DNA of 64,000 nucleotides from Rhodosorus marinus (Eukaryota > Rhodophyta > Stylonematophyceae > Stylonematales > Stylonemataceae). A program made the position numbers and the translations under genes. Each line of letters starts with the position of its first letter. The stretch's first letter is position 1. The DNA lies in assembly GCA_029953675.1 (NCBI GenBank), contig JAMWBK010000002.1, forward strand, positions 2,604,001 through 2,668,000, given 5' to 3'. A model generated the notes under the pieces. That model saw nothing but the letters and a program-made list of their open reading frames with translations, was not told the DNA's origin and did no database searches. Positions 12,360-24,408 of this stretch are shown here, piece by piece.

Positions 12360-13130
12360 GCGATCAAAGATGGGCGAGGGCAGCCCCAAGAAGAAGTACG
12401 CCATCCATTCAAGCAGAAACAAGATCAAATATGAGATTTTCCAGTCTTTCGAGTGACCAGGACGACTGCGGTCCAAAGCAGAAGTGCTTAACTAAAAACC
12501 GCAAGCGATGAAAGAGTGTGTCATTCTTTTAACCGGGCAGGACTAGCACATCCCCAAGAGGAAGAAGTAGTCCATCGATACAGGCAAAACGCCATCGACT
12601 AAAACCTGCACCGCGATGAGAGAGGAGTGGTCTCAGTCTCAGACTTTTAAGCGAGCAGGACGAGAACTTTTCCAAGAGGAAGAAGAACTCTATCGATCCA
12701 GGCAAATTGGCATCGACCAAAACCTGCAGCGCGATCAAAGAGGAACGGTCTCAGTCTTTTAAACGAGCAGGAAGAGCACATCCCCAAGAGGAAGTACTCT
12801 ATCGATTCAGACAAGGCTCTATCGATTCAGAAAAAGCGCTATCGATCCAGGCAAGACGCCATCGACAAAAAAAAAGCAACGCGATCAAAGAGGAGTAGTC
12901 TCAGTTTTCTAAGCTATCAGGACGAGCACATCCCCAAGAGGGAGAAGTACTCTATCGATGCAGCGAGCTGGACAAGAAATAGGAAGAAGTACTCTATCGA
13001 TCCAGCAAAACTCCATCCACTGCAACGCGATGAAAGAGGACTGGTCTCAGTCTTTTAAGCGAGCAGCACGAGCAAGCATCCCCAACAGGTAGAAGCACTC
13101 CATCGATTCAGATATAGCGCCAAGAGCCGC
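12360..13130. repeat. Degenerate tandem repeat, about 110-150 bp units, six copies
   Basis: A recurring block reads GCGATSAAAGAGGA, then GTCTCAGTCTTTTAA, then GCGAGCAGGACGAGCACATC, then CCCAAGAGGAAGAAGTACTC and TATCGATCCAGGCAA. The GCGAT(C/G) landmark falls at about 12360, 12505, 12613, 12731, 12881 and 13027, giving spacings of 145, 108, 118, 150 and 146 bases. The block CAAGAGGAAGAAGTACTCTATCGAT recurs in each unit and in some units twice. Copies differ by many substitutions and small indels, and no frame stays open across them, so this is an old, decaying satellite rather than a coding repeat. The first copy (12360-12456) is the most diverged. Confidence 0.8.
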
Positions 13131-13494
13131 GCCTCGTTAAGCAGAAGTCTAGATGCGCTGAGCACTAGAGGTATCTACTTAGCCTTCCGCAAGGACGAAG
13201 GAAGTAGGTGAGAAAGTGGAAGATTCTAGAATGTCTTGAAGACCTTTTGTGTGTGCTTTTTGTTTTGGTTTAGAAAGATGGTGCTGTCCTGAGAGACGAC
13301 CGAGGAGCCAACGCTGTTGAAGACGACCTTCTTGTGATCGCTTCGGACGTTGTAAGACTTAGCGCCTGGGTTTTGAGAGCACGCAAAAGGTTTTTTGGCG
13401 GCGAGGGCGGTTGCTGGGTGTGAATGTGTATAGAAGCTCTGGGGTGGTGTTCTGAAGCTTGTCGCTTTTAACTGTACTTGTTGTTACACACAAA
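13131..13494 (+). promoter_or_regulatory. 5' flank of DDI1
   Basis: Non-coding. 13168-13205 can fold into a stem (CTACTT.CCTTC pairing with GAAGG.AAGTAG). The part from about 13370 to 13494 is G/T-rich and C-poor, as before other starts in the window. No TATA box is visible. Confidence 0.35.
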
Positions 13495-15093
13495 ATGTAT
13501 ATTACTATTGCGTCGAATACGGAGGATCCAAGGAGGCTCGAGGTTCACGAGGACATGGAGGTTGGGATTTTGAGGGAGCTTGTTTCTATAGAGGTATCGC
13601 GTTTTCCTTTTCCTCTGACCGTGCACGTGTTTCCTTCCACGGTTTGCTGAAGGACGTCTTTTGTGTGCTCTTTGCCCTGTCGTCCATTGATCCCTTTGCG
13701 TGCGTCTGTGTCAGTATTCGATCCCCGTTGATAAGCAGAAACTGACTTTTGAAGGCAAAGCGCTTTCAAGCGGGACTCTAAAGGACAACAATGTCCAGAA
13801 TGACAGCATGATTTTCGTCGAGAAGGAGGAGGCGATGAGGGGTCCAGCACCTGCTGAAGGACCGATGGGTGTGCCAGCTGCGGATCAGATGTTACAGTCG
13901 TTTAGCACTGATCCGAGATTGAAGCAGCTTGCACGCAACTATCCGGAGTTGCAGCGAGCGGTTGACTCAGGCAACGCACCTGCTGTTGCTCAGTTTTTGG
14001 AGCGGATGAAGTCTGAGGCGCAATCTACACCACAGTGAGTTCTGAAGAAGTGAAAACTTTGGCAAGGGGCGACCGAGGAACGGACAACTATCCGCTGACA
14101 ATCACATCGTCATTTATGCGATACTTTTGCGTAGGTTCGAAGGCGGGGAAATGTCGGCAGAAGCACAAAAGTATATAGCTGAGCAGATCCAAAGGGAGAA
14201 CATTGAAAAGAACCTTCACGATGCTATTGAATTCAACCCCGAGGCGTTTGCGAAGGTTGTTATGCTGTTCGTCAAGGCTGAGGTAAACGGGAACCAAGCG
14301 ATTGCTTTCATTGACACCGGTGCGCAGTCCACCATCATATCTCTGGAATGTGCGAGGCGACTGGGTATCGAGAGGCTCATCGACAAGAGGTTCCAAGTAA
14401 GATTAGTCTTCAAGAAGCACCAATCCCAACGAACTTCATCCGGATCGGCTCAGTGTGATCTCGATCTGTCCTCGAACAGGGCGTGGCAAAGGGCGTTGGC
14501 TCGGCAAAAATACTCGGGCGCGTTCACTCTACTGTCTTGAAGATCGAGGACCAGTTTCTCCAATGTACGTTTACTGTGCTGGAGGGTATGAGCTATGACA
14601 TCATTCTTGGACTGGACATGCTGAGGAAGCACTCAGTAGTTGTTGATGTTGGTGCCAACCGTCTAAGAATACACAATTCCAGCATATCCTTTCTGCCAGA
14701 GAAGGATATTCCTTCCAACATGCGGACCATGGAGGTCGATCCGCAACAAGGCGGGGTTCCTAGCGCACAGGGTAGGTGATGGCACAAGTCGTTGAGACGT
14801 CTCTCGACAACGCAACTTAGGTATCGATTCTCTTGATAGCATCAGGTCCAGGATCAAAGACGAACTTGGTCGGTAATCCTACGACCGGACAGACTTCGTC
14901 AAGACCAGCGGCTCCTTCTCAACGCAACCAAACAAATTCGGTTCCGACACCTGCAAACTTTCCTGAGGAGGCCATTCAAAAGCTGACGCAACTCGGATTC
15001 GACAGAAACTCAGTAATCGAAGCTCTGCGGGCCGCAAACGGTAGCGAGGAAGTGGCGGCCAACATTTTAGCCCAGTCCAGGTATGGATTCTGA
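13495..15093 (+). CDS. DDI1: DDI1-type ubiquitin-dependent aspartic protease
   Basis: DDI1 is a proteasome shuttle with a retroviral-like protease fold that clips heavily ubiquitinated substrates. Exons 13495-13593, 13715-14034, 14135-14396, 14480-14771 and 14846-15093 give 406 residues, the normal family length. Residues 1-75 are a ubiquitin-like domain. The protease domain carries the catalytic motif FIDTGAQST, with Asp at residue 200, followed by LGLDMLRKH, the flap-side signature. A Ser/Thr/Gln linker leads to a C-terminal UBA domain (about 364-402: AIQKLTQLGFDRNSVIEALR). The protease core is of the cellular DDI1 type, full length and intact, active as a homodimer in known members. The start is the first ATG after a G/T-rich leader; a longer frame upstream has no ATG. 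Confidence 0.93.
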
Positions 15094-16507
15094 GGAGATG
15101 GAAGGCTACGAATAGTGCTTCGCTTTGCTATGAGCAAGCATTGACGCATGCTTGAAGCTAGCCTCGAGTTAAGAGAAACCGAGAGCAGTGTAATCCCCCC
15201 GTGTAGACCTGTAGATACAAACCAGACCCTTTCAGCTGCTTTTCTCACCGGTGCTATACATGAGCAGCTTCGCAGAAAAAAAAAGCCGCCCAGGAAGAAC
15301 TATTCAGGAGCGCAGAGCTACAGTCAAAGGCATGCCTAACATCCAAAGCAGAGTTTCCGCGTCCTGACGTTCGCGGGGGGGGGGGGCGCTCCCAATCGGA
15401 GAGAACTCGGTTTGATCGGAGCGATGTTCCCCGAATGAGGTACGCTAGGAAGGGCGCAGAGAGCGCGCCTCCAGAAGAAAGGTTGCGTTACTGAGATCAG
15501 AGAGTCAGACTCAAAGATTCTTTCAGTCAAGAAAGAGCATCAGGGGCACTGAGAAAAGCAGGGGATCATTGTCGTTGGTGGGAGCACGTCACACTTCGGG
15601 CAAATTGTGTGCGGACATATCCCCCACACGTGTTCCAGCACATTCGCTATGTTCCTTTTGCCGAGTTTAAAACGATAGAGAGCTTCAGTAACATCTGTAC
15701 CTCGGGGGTGCCAAAACTCACCCACCCCAGCCACGCCAGCGACGCCTGTTGGACCAGAACCCAACAGGACGATTTCCAACGCTGCGAAACGCCATTTAAA
15801 AACAAAACAAAACAAAACAAAACAAACTACACCGAAAACGAGCCCACCATTGGACAACACCAATACAAAATTTCAGATGATATCGTACATATTTAATCCT
15901 ATTCTATTCATTCATTGGTCTAATTCCCCCAACGCACAGTATTTATTCGTTTATTCAAAAATACAAATTACTCTTCTCTTAAAAAAAACCATTCCTCATG
16001 AAATTACCCAACCAAATCATCCCTCAATCACAATTTTACACAATACATTACATTTCTAAGCCAATAAACATCCTGATCAGATCCCAACCAGGAAAAAACA
16101 ACCCACCTCCACAAAAACAAATCATTATATCAGTCAAAATACCAGGAATTGCTTTAATTAATCCTCGAAAATGGATTGTTTTGATTGATAATTCTTCCGG
16201 CTTGATATATGTGGTAAATGGTTTTTGGAAACAACATCTCATCAGTTGTGGCAATTGATGATGATGGTGATGCACAAGTTAGTTTTGGATCGGCTGCTTT
16301 GAGGCTGATGATTGGGGAGGGTGGGCGTGGTGGTTTTGGATTGTTTATATGGTATGATCAGTGCTTTTGTTTTTAGTCTATGAAAGTGTAGTATAGTTGT
16401 GGTTTGGGGATTGAGAAGGAGCCTGTGGGTTCGGCTTTTTTGGGAGTTTGGGGGGTGGGAGGACGACTTTGGATTTTTTTTTTTTTGGGGGGGGGTTGTT
16501 TTGGGGA
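15094..16507. other. Intergenic between DDI1 and AsnRS
   Basis: No supported gene. It contains a 12-G run at 15375-15386, an AAAAC microsatellite at about 15798-15826, an A/T-rich stretch at 15860-16170, and from about 16250 a G/T-rich leader ending in a T run followed by a G run (about 16478-16498) just before the AsnRS start. Confidence 0.5.
15798..15826. repeat. (AAAAC)n microsatellite
   Basis: Five near-perfect AAAAC units in a row within intergenic sequence. A simple repeat with no visible function. Confidence 0.85.
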
Positions 16508-18565
16508 ATGATGGAGGTGAACAAGGATGAGCCTAGTGTGACGACTCTGGAGGAGTTTATGGGTATGAAATTGGAGGAGCGGTCAAAGTTACCAAAGGCG
16601 AGGGTTAAGAAACTGACTCGTTTGGAGGCGGAGTTGAAGAGAAAGGAGGAGAAAGCTGCGCAGATCGCTGCGAGGGCAGAGGAGGAGACTCGACAAAGGC
16701 TTGAGGCGGCTTCCCTGGTGAAGATAGAACTTGACAAAGACTTGCCAACGCCAAATGAATGCAAGATCAGAGATCTCAAGCCAATGTTGGGCAAGCGGAT
16801 CCTGATCCACGGATGGGTCCATCATATGAGGTGGGACGGGAAGAGGCTCCTATTCATCGAGCTCCGAGATGGCAAGTACATGTGTTTCGATAAATACTGT
16901 GACGCGTATAGAACGCATTCCCGTCGGAGTGCTTACATGCGCTCTTGGCGACCCTTTTCGTCCCGTTCAGGAACTGGGTTTTTGCAGAGCGTGTTAACTG
17001 ACGATCTATGTGCGACGGTAGATGCGATAACCTTGAAAAGAGAGTCTTCTGTGAAACTTTACGGAACTTTGGCTGAGGATGACAGGGCGAAGGGGACATT
17101 CAACGGTTATGAGTTGAAAGTTGACTACTGGGAGCTCATCGGCTCATCTCCAGCCGAAATTGAGAACATTCTTACCAAGGAGAGCAACGTTGATATTCTT
17201 CTCAACAACCGACATCTCGTCATCCGAGGCACCAGGGTAAATCTCCATGCCCAAACCGATCCCCCGCAAATAGACGAGTTTGTATTCTGATCTTCTGTAA
17301 TGCTTATTTTTCCCGTGCTCAGGCTAGTTCAATCCTGCGAGCTCGGAGCTTGATTACTCAGTGCTTTCGTGAGCACTTTTTCGGTGAAGGCTACGTTGAG
17401 CTCACACCACCCACTCTTGTTGACACCCAATGCGAAGGCGGGTCAACGCTTTTCAAGCTCGACTACTTTGGAAGTGAGGGCTTCCTGACGCAGTCGAGCC
17501 AGATGTATCTTGAGACTGGAATTCCAGCCGTTGGAGACTGCTTTTGTATACTACCAAGTTACCGTGCAGAGCTCAGTTCAACTCGAAGGTACGGACGGCC
17601 CTCCACATATACGCAAAGGATCACCTTGGACCTGACTCGGCCCTCTATATTGTTGTTGAGCAGGCATCTCGCGGAGTTTCATCACATCGAAGCAGAATGT
17701 CCGTTTATCGATTTTGAGGGCCTTTTAGATAGAGTCGAGAATCTCGTCGTCGATGTATGCGCAAGGTTCATGGAGAAGGGCGCGGATCTTCTCCAAACCC
17801 TAAACCCGGATCTGAAACCATTGAAGCGCCCATTCAAGAGAATGGACTACACAGAAGCCGTAGAGTACGCGACCAGAGCTTACCTTCTTGGTTCTTCCGG
17901 TCTTCCTTCGTGGATCGGGTCTAGACGCTACTCTTGCTTATCAGTAGTTTTTTTTTTCCATGCGAATTATCCTCTTCCAATTTTTGATGGTGAACAGGTA
18001 CTGCAGAGAGCACAACATCTACAAGGATGAAGAGAACAAGATACATTTTGAAATAGGGGACGATATCCCGGAAGCTCCTGAGAGGAAAATGACCGACATG
18101 ATAGGCGAGCCGATTCTCTTGTGCCGCTTTCCCGCTGAGATGAAGTCGTTCTACATGAAAAAATGTCCCGAGGATCCTAGGTTGACAGAGTCCGTGGATT
18201 TGCTCATGCCTGGTGTGGGCGAGATCGTCGGTGGTAGCATGAGGTATGGCGTCCCGTCTCTTGCTCATTGTTTGAGAAAGGAAAACTTGGTTGTAGGATC
18301 ACCGCTAAAGCAAGACTGCGCTGTTGTCGTTTCTTTTTGGTTCTGACCTAGGATCGATGACGAAAAGGAGCTCCTAGCCGCGTACGAGCGTGAGGAGATG
18401 GATCCTCGTCCATACTACTGGTTCACTGAGCAACGGAAATATGGAACATGTCCCCACGGAGGCTACGGCTTGGGCTTGGAGAGGTTCTGCTGCTATTTGC
18501 TCAACGTTTACCACATCCGAGACGTATGCCTATACCCGCGCTACAGAGGTCGTATTGAGCCGTAG
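16508..18565 (+). CDS. Asparaginyl-tRNA synthetase, cytosolic type
   Basis: Charges tRNA-Asn with asparagine in the cytosol (class IIb synthetase). Exons 16508-16871, 16971-17236, 17323-17588, 17664-17864, 17998-18243 and 18352-18565 give 518 residues. Residues 1-75 are a Lys/Glu-rich coiled coil, the eukaryote-specific appendix. An OB-fold anticodon-binding domain follows ([24 protein letters not shown]). The catalytic core has motif 2 ([22 protein letters not shown], split by intron 3), [30 protein letters not shown], and motif 3 [10 protein letters not shown] at about 484-493. The last residues [12 protein letters not shown] match the eukaryotic family end. Intron 1 starts with GC rather than GT; only this junction restores ELRDGTGFLQ. 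A second ATG follows immediately at 16511 and could be the start. Confidence 0.95.
16872..16970 (+). other. GC-AG intron of the AsnRS gene, 99 nt, stop-free
   Basis: The exon ends GATG and the intron begins GCAAGT, the classic strong GC donor; it ends TTCAG. Removing it joins ELRDG to TGFLQ as in all family members. No GT donor nearby gives the right phase. The intron is 33 codons long and open in frame, so retention would insert 33 residues into the OB-fold without a stop. Confidence 0.85.
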
Positions 18566-18749
18566 GCAAGCTGTGGCAGCATCCGTCGTTTTAAGTCCTG
18601 ACCTTTGAGGACGGTGTACAACGTTTGAGCTCCGTAAGACTCTAGTTTAGGATATCAGCTGGCCACTTTCGGGGCGAATGAGGAGGGGGTGGTTTGGTGA
18701 AGGTCGTAGGTGGGGGGCGGGGGGTTGGTGGTTAGTAGAACACAGTTTG

Positions 18750-20466
18750 CTATACTGTGTTGAGTTTAGTATCCAACGGCTTTCCAATCGAGTAGGTAAC
18801 AAAGCCAATGCTGTGCAGTTCCTCTCTGTCCAAAATATTTCTTCCATCGAAAAGAAACGCAGGTTTGCTCATCTGCTGGTAAACCTTTCTGTAGTCAACT
18901 GTCTTGAACTCATCCCATTCAGTTGTCACAACAAGGGCGTGTGCATCCTTGGCTGCTGCCTGTACAGACCCCTCAATTTTGACGTACTTCTCTATCTGGG
19001 ACTGCTCTAGACCCGTCACCTCGGACAGGTCGTACCAGATCTGCTCGTGCTCCACCTTTGGGTCATAGATAGCGATTTCAGCCCTCTCCTGCATCAGGCG
19101 TTGACATACTTCGATTGCTGCAGACTCTCGCGTGTCACCCGTGTCCTTCTTGAACGCGAAACCAAGAAGGGCGATTCTCTTCCCAGTGACAGTATTAAAC
19201 AGGCCGTGAATGATTCGGCTAACAAATCGCTCCTTCTGAAGGTCGTTCATCTTAACCACCCAGTGAAAGTATTCTGCAACCTCACTAAGTCCCATAGACT
19301 GACACAAGTATACAAGATTTAGGATATCCTTCTGGAAACAGGATCCCCCAAATCCGACTGACGCCTTGAGGAACTTGTGCCCGATTCTCGTGTCCATCCC
19401 GACGGCACGGGCAACTTCATCCACGTCAGCCCCAGAGGCTTCGCAAATTGCGGATACCGCATTTATCGAGGACACTCTCTGTGCCAGGAAGGAATTTGCT
19501 ACCAACTTGCTGAGTTCAGAGCTCCACACGTTTGTCTTAATGATTCTTTCTTGAGGAACCTGTTTGGAAGAGAACATTCAGAGCATTTGTGCTTTCGATG
19601 AGTAGGTGGGCCTACGGAGCTTTTCCGTATGGGCGGAACGCGCAAAAGATTCTCCTCACCCAGTGAGCATATACTTGAGACAAACGTTCAATAGCGGTGG
19701 CTCCAGCCTCGGTCAATGGGCCACCGATGAGAACCCGATCGGGATGCTCGAGGTCGTCCATAGCAGTGCCCTCCGCTAGGAACTCAGGATTACTCAACAC
19801 GCTGAAAGAGGTTCTACCGGCCGCGTGAAGAACGGATGAAATCGCCTCGGCAGTCTTAATGGGCACGGTAGATTTCTCCACAACAATCTTCGGGGTATCC
19901 GCAACTGCCGCAATACGTCGGGCAGCGAGCTCCCAGTATGTCAAATCTGCTGCTCGACCGGCACCAATTCCGATTTTCTTGGTGGGAGTATTTACCGCCA
20001 CGAAGATAATTGTAGCCTCTCGAATCCCCTTGTCCACTTCCTCCGTGAAAAACAGGTTTCTGCCCCGGCATTTCTTTACAACATCATCGAGGCCAGGTTC
20101 GTAGATCGGGAGAACGTCTGAATTCCACTGCTCGATCCGAGCTGCTGAGATATCCACAATCTAAAGGAAACGTCACAAAAACAATGGGGTTAACAACCGC
20201 AAACAAGGAACACATCACCAAGAACCCTAACGAGAACAACGTAAACTCAAAAAAACCACAAAATACCCCGTCTTTTTGCCAAGAGCAAAACAAACACACA
20301 CATAAACAACATCTAAACATCGGACAACCCAACAACCAAACACTTTTCCTTTTTTCCCTCTCACCGTGACCACGATCTCCGGACACTTCTCGGCTATCTT
20401 AGCCATCGTCGGACCTCCGACATATCCCGCCCCAATACAACAAATCTTGATCTCCTCCCCGTTCAT
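18750..20466 (-). CDS. UDP-glucose 6-dehydrogenase
   Basis: Oxidises UDP-glucose twice with NAD+ to UDP-glucuronate, the precursor of acidic wall and matrix polysaccharides. Exons on the minus strand are 20466-20365, 20160-19660 and 19559-18750, giving 470 residues, close to the animal and plant enzymes. The NAD-binding motif is [14 protein letters not shown] with GAGYVGG at 12-18. Further marks are [35 protein letters not shown] and HPDRVLIGG. The catalytic cysteine sits in [11 protein letters not shown] at about residue 275, followed by [15 protein letters not shown]. All junctions are phase 0. A further intron appears to lie in the 5' leader (20482-20560). No signal peptide, so it is cytosolic. 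Confidence 0.95.
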
Positions 20467-20760
20467 CTTTTCAGTCAAGTCCTAAACACCCCCAACAACC
20501 ACCCCATCTAAAACAAAAAATCCAAAAAATTCAAAAACACACCCGCAATAATAGTCTTACCTCCTCCAACTACAAACCTCTCTCTGCCTCTCTCTTACAC
20601 ACACACGCATACCTATCCATCCCCTTCCTCTTTCCCCCATTCCCGTCCGCCCAATCCATCCCCATCCCAAAATTCTCTCACACCCTTCCCAATTCATTTC
20701 CCCCCACTTCCCTCTCCAATTAGCGGAATCCGATCCAAAATTAATTCCTTTCCACAGAAG
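20467..20760 (-). promoter_or_regulatory. UGDH 5' leader with a probable leader intron
   Basis: On the minus strand a GAG|GTAAGACT donor at 20560 and a GTTTAG| acceptor ending at 20482 enclose a T-rich 79-nt intron; the next exon reads GACTTGACTGAAAAG and then the ATG at 20466. No ATG upstream gives an open frame across it, so it is an untranslated-leader intron. The whole sense strand from 20467 to about 20740 is almost free of C and rich in G, A and T. Confidence 0.5.
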
Positions 20761-21549
20761 CAGTGTTTTTTGTTCCTTTTTTGGTTTGCTGACAACGAAA
20801 TGTACTAATCGTTACTAATATTTCACAATTCTTCAAGAAACCTACCAAGAAAATCAAATAGCAGTACATCAAATAGTACGGACGAATGACGTGTACTAAA
20901 CAGCGAAAAAATGGCCACGCAGCGCACAGTGAACTCAAGTCAGGTTTGGAAGGAGAATCTAACTATATTTGATCTTTCTAGGTGTCTCCGATTCTGGGAC
21001 ATTTTTGTTTTTTTCTGGCGGGGGGGGGGAAGGGGGGGAAAAGAAGAGAAGGCTTTGGCTTGGGACAGGTTGGTTTGTGGTTTAGGCCCTTTTTTTTTTT
21101 GGCATATCCCGCCTGACAGAAAAATGCCGTCCGATTGCATCCGAGGTTTATATATCAAACAGTCTGATATAAGTTTAACTTGTCCACTGCGTGACAATTG
21201 AGGGTTTTGTCCTCTGGTGCGCGTCCGATATAAGTTTATCAGACCTGAATTGGAAATAGAAATAAAGGGTTCGACCGATAACAGTTTGATATTCCTCAAT
21301 CAACAACAATTATTGATTGAACCTCAATCTTCTTCTTTGGGACCCCGTGGCCGGGGTTGCCGTGCAATAGGATTTTCCAACATTCTTGGACGCCGGGCAT
21401 TCTGAAAAACCATTAGATCGTGTATGACAGCCTGTCGACCATAGAAGTAATCATAATTCAATATATGCGAAGGACACCTTGTTCTATCAAAGAATAATCA
21501 TGATTCAATATCTGGAGCAAAGACGATTGAACATTAGACTAGCGCTGAT

Positions 21550-24050
21550 TGAGTTTCAGACGCTTTATCGGACGGTTAGTCGGACCAATAATCAGACATC
21601 CAAGGATTTTCCGCATTTATTCAATAATCTATCCGCGAAAAAAATTATCTGACGATTTTATGACTAGCCTAGTTTGTTTCAATTTACGTGTTTCTGCGGA
21701 GGCCTTTGAGTGTCGCCGAGTTGGGATAGTCCAGAGATTCACGGCTTAGGCTGGTTGCAAAGGGGTTTGCCTAGACAAAGGGCATGGACTGTCGAGGAGA
21801 CTTTGTCACAAACGCTCGACTTCGACAGCTTGAAAGTGTTGCTTATCGTGGAGGCAGTGGAGGACTTGGAAGCAGAGCAAACTGGACGTCAGGACGGCGT
21901 ATCTATAAAGGAATTTGGAAAACGAGGTATAGAATAACGACCCTGCTTAGGGGTTAAAGGGATGACGGGTGTCCAACAAATAACGTGGTGTTAGAGCATC
22001 TAAGCGTTAAGGACAGCTCTGTGAGGAGGTTGTCCAGGGTTAGTAAAGTTGACTCTCCCGCTCGTGTCCGAGCGGTTGTTAAGAAAACTTGTGGCTTCCT
22101 GGGGGGGCGGTGTGAGGTAGGTAGGTGGTGATTGCGCGACAAGGTTAGGTGAAGAAACGTCTGCATCGTTAAAAGGGACAAGTTCCAGTCGGGGGGGGAC
22201 ATGGTTGATAGGGATCTGGAGAAAGCGCTGATTGTTGTTTGCCCTAGCTTGAGCCGGTTGTTCCGTCAGTGGGGAGAATGCCTATTGTAGAGGCGAGGAT
22301 GGCCAATACTTCAGCTTGTTAGAACTGGAGGTGGCTGCTACAGACCGTTCTAGTTTTGTGAGCTCTGGGTTGGGGCGTCGAGGTCTCAGGCGTAGAAGGA
22401 TCTGATCCCCGACGGGGTTGTAGAAGCGTTGCGGTGGCAGACCCAGTCGTTTAGGCTCATGACGACCGTTCTGTGGATATAGATGCAGCTTGTTCCCCTT
22501 TTCGCTGTGTATACATGTATGCCGCATGTGTATGGTTCTCTTGAGAAATTTTGCTCGGCCCTGGTGGTGATTGACGGCTTTGGATACCTGCGGCCTGTCG
22601 AGGAAATCACTGAACAACCTAGGAGTACTACTTCCTTGATATGCGAGTTGCTCAACTTTGCCTTTTTTTCGCTAGGCATGGGCGAGAAACAGGCTTTCGA
22701 ATTTCTGCAAGTTTTGTGTCCTCTCACACCATTCCGACCACGTGATAGCTGCATCTGTGTCCTTAACTATAATCTTTACGACTCTGTTACACCTCGACTT
22801 CTTGTTTTTGGATCCCAATATAGTCGTGGAAGAGAACACCTGCTTGCGGTAGTCAGAGTCTGATTCCAGCCACAACAAAACACAGTGCTTTGCGGGTGAT
22901 GAACGCGCATCTGAACGCGCATCTGGAGAGTTCTCGTAGGACTGATAGTTCAAGTTCGCATGCAGGGGTACATACCGTTCCGGCGCCCAAAATCCAATTC
23001 TAGATCTTAACCCTCACACTATCTGTGATCTACGTAAAACCTTGCGTCGCCTGTTGTTCATGACGCAATCTGCCAAGCATCAGCAAAATCAACGCGGTCT
23101 GCGGAGAAAAATTAGTTCTTTCCGATCGTCTCTACGCGATCGCTGGGAAACCCAGGCCCCTGCCTGTCTGCGATGGCTCTCCCGCTTTCAACTGTGCATG
23201 GGTAGTGCAAGTTGCAACTACGCACTAGCTGTCCTCGAGTGCTTGGCAGTATCGTGATAACTCGCACGATTGTCGGTCACTTTGGAGGCGAAGCGGAAGC
23301 GAGGAAGGGCACACTCTAGTCAGGCCAACTAAACAAGCTTCTGCCGTTTCGATCCCCTGGTTGTGGAAGCAATTTTGGCCCGCCATAAAAAAAAAAAGCA
23401 GGAGGCTTATCATGCACTCCGACCGTCACTCACCATTATGCTGATCCTCATTGACGGCGCGAGATATGGCCAGATGTGTCCGGAAAGCTTTTTATCTGCT
23501 TGTTTCTGATCTTCTGAAGCTCAGAAGCCGCCGCGAGTCTGTTATGTCCGGGCAAACTTTTTTTCGCTCGGAAAATTTCTTCTGATATGCATCACCGCTG
23601 CTGATGATGCAGTTAGTGTCTGTTTGCAGAATAAGTAACGGCCGCAACTGCGGTCAAGACCTTGTCGTGAGCTTGTCACGACCTGGAGGGCTTGGGTAGT
23701 GTAACACAGAGCTTTGCCCATAATTCTGTTCCCACCGGAGGCGCGAGCCAACTCAGAACAGGATTATGATCGACAAGTGGCATCGCAAGAACCCTTAGTC
23801 GAGGGTGAGGGGCTGGCGGTTCAGCAAGGGGAGACTTACCAACATTTGATTGCAAAATGAAGGACAAGGGCTACGTAACGGCAACCAGTGCAGGCATCTT
23901 CCGACAAACATTCACCACACTTCAAGCGTTTCACAAACTTCCTTTGGGTTCCAGCGAACAACCGTTGCCACAATTTCGAACGGAAAGCACAAGTAAAACT
24001 ACAGCAACCACTGTCCTTTTTCCTCAAAAGTTGAGTCCTATCGTCCCCTG
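21550..24050 (+). mobile_element. Possible remnant of a Ty1/copia-type retrotransposon
   Basis: Fragments in shifting plus-strand frames resemble parts of copia integrase. A stretch at about 22550-22670 reads ALVVIDGFGYLRPVEEI and then LICELLNFA, like the start of the integrase core. A later one near 23225-23330 reads PRVLGSIVI and then HFGGEAEARKGTL, like the region after the core. Stops and frameshifts separate them, no reverse transcriptase motif (YxDD) or zinc knuckle is convincing, and no LTR pair was found by eye. It would be long dead if real. Chance similarity is a serious alternative. Confidence 0.25.
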
Positions 24051-24358
24051 AGATTCAGTGCTTGGTGGCCCCTGGCGTCCCATCGATTGGCCCGCTCCGG
24101 CACTGTCCAAAACAAATTTCGTTGAGTAAGTATATGAGTATTGGCCCCTTACGAAATTTTCCTGGGATTAAAACCTAGTGTAATTGGAAGAGAACTTACA
24201 TTGTACTGCCCGGGTTAGGCAGACAGTATACGAAGACACTTCCTTTCAACCCATCTAGACGGCGTCCCAACGTCAGGGCAAAAAGGATGGTATATTTAGT
24301 TTGACCGGGTGTAGGGTAAACAAAGGGGTAGTACTACTGCCCGCATATGAGAGATCCA

Positions 24359-24408
24359 TGTGTTAACAATAAACGACAAGACTAGTGCCTTGGCGTTTAT
24401 TAATACAC
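24359..24408. repeat. Imperfect inverted repeat around a 17-nt loop
   Basis: TGTGTTAACAATAAACG at 24359-24375 is matched by CGTTTATTAATACACA at 24393-24408 in the opposite orientation, with one base missing. It could be an element end, a hairpin or chance in A/T-rich DNA. Confidence 0.45.

Noticed and set aside
12193-12456. Basic plus-strand frame of 87 codons
   Set aside because: Runs from PPR upstream DNA into the first diverged satellite unit; low complexity, with no leader or splice support.
15375-15386. Long G run, considered as interstitial telomere or G-quadruplex
   Set aside because: A plain homopolymer without a repeated T/A spacer; several G or C runs of similar length occur in the window and look like slippage products.
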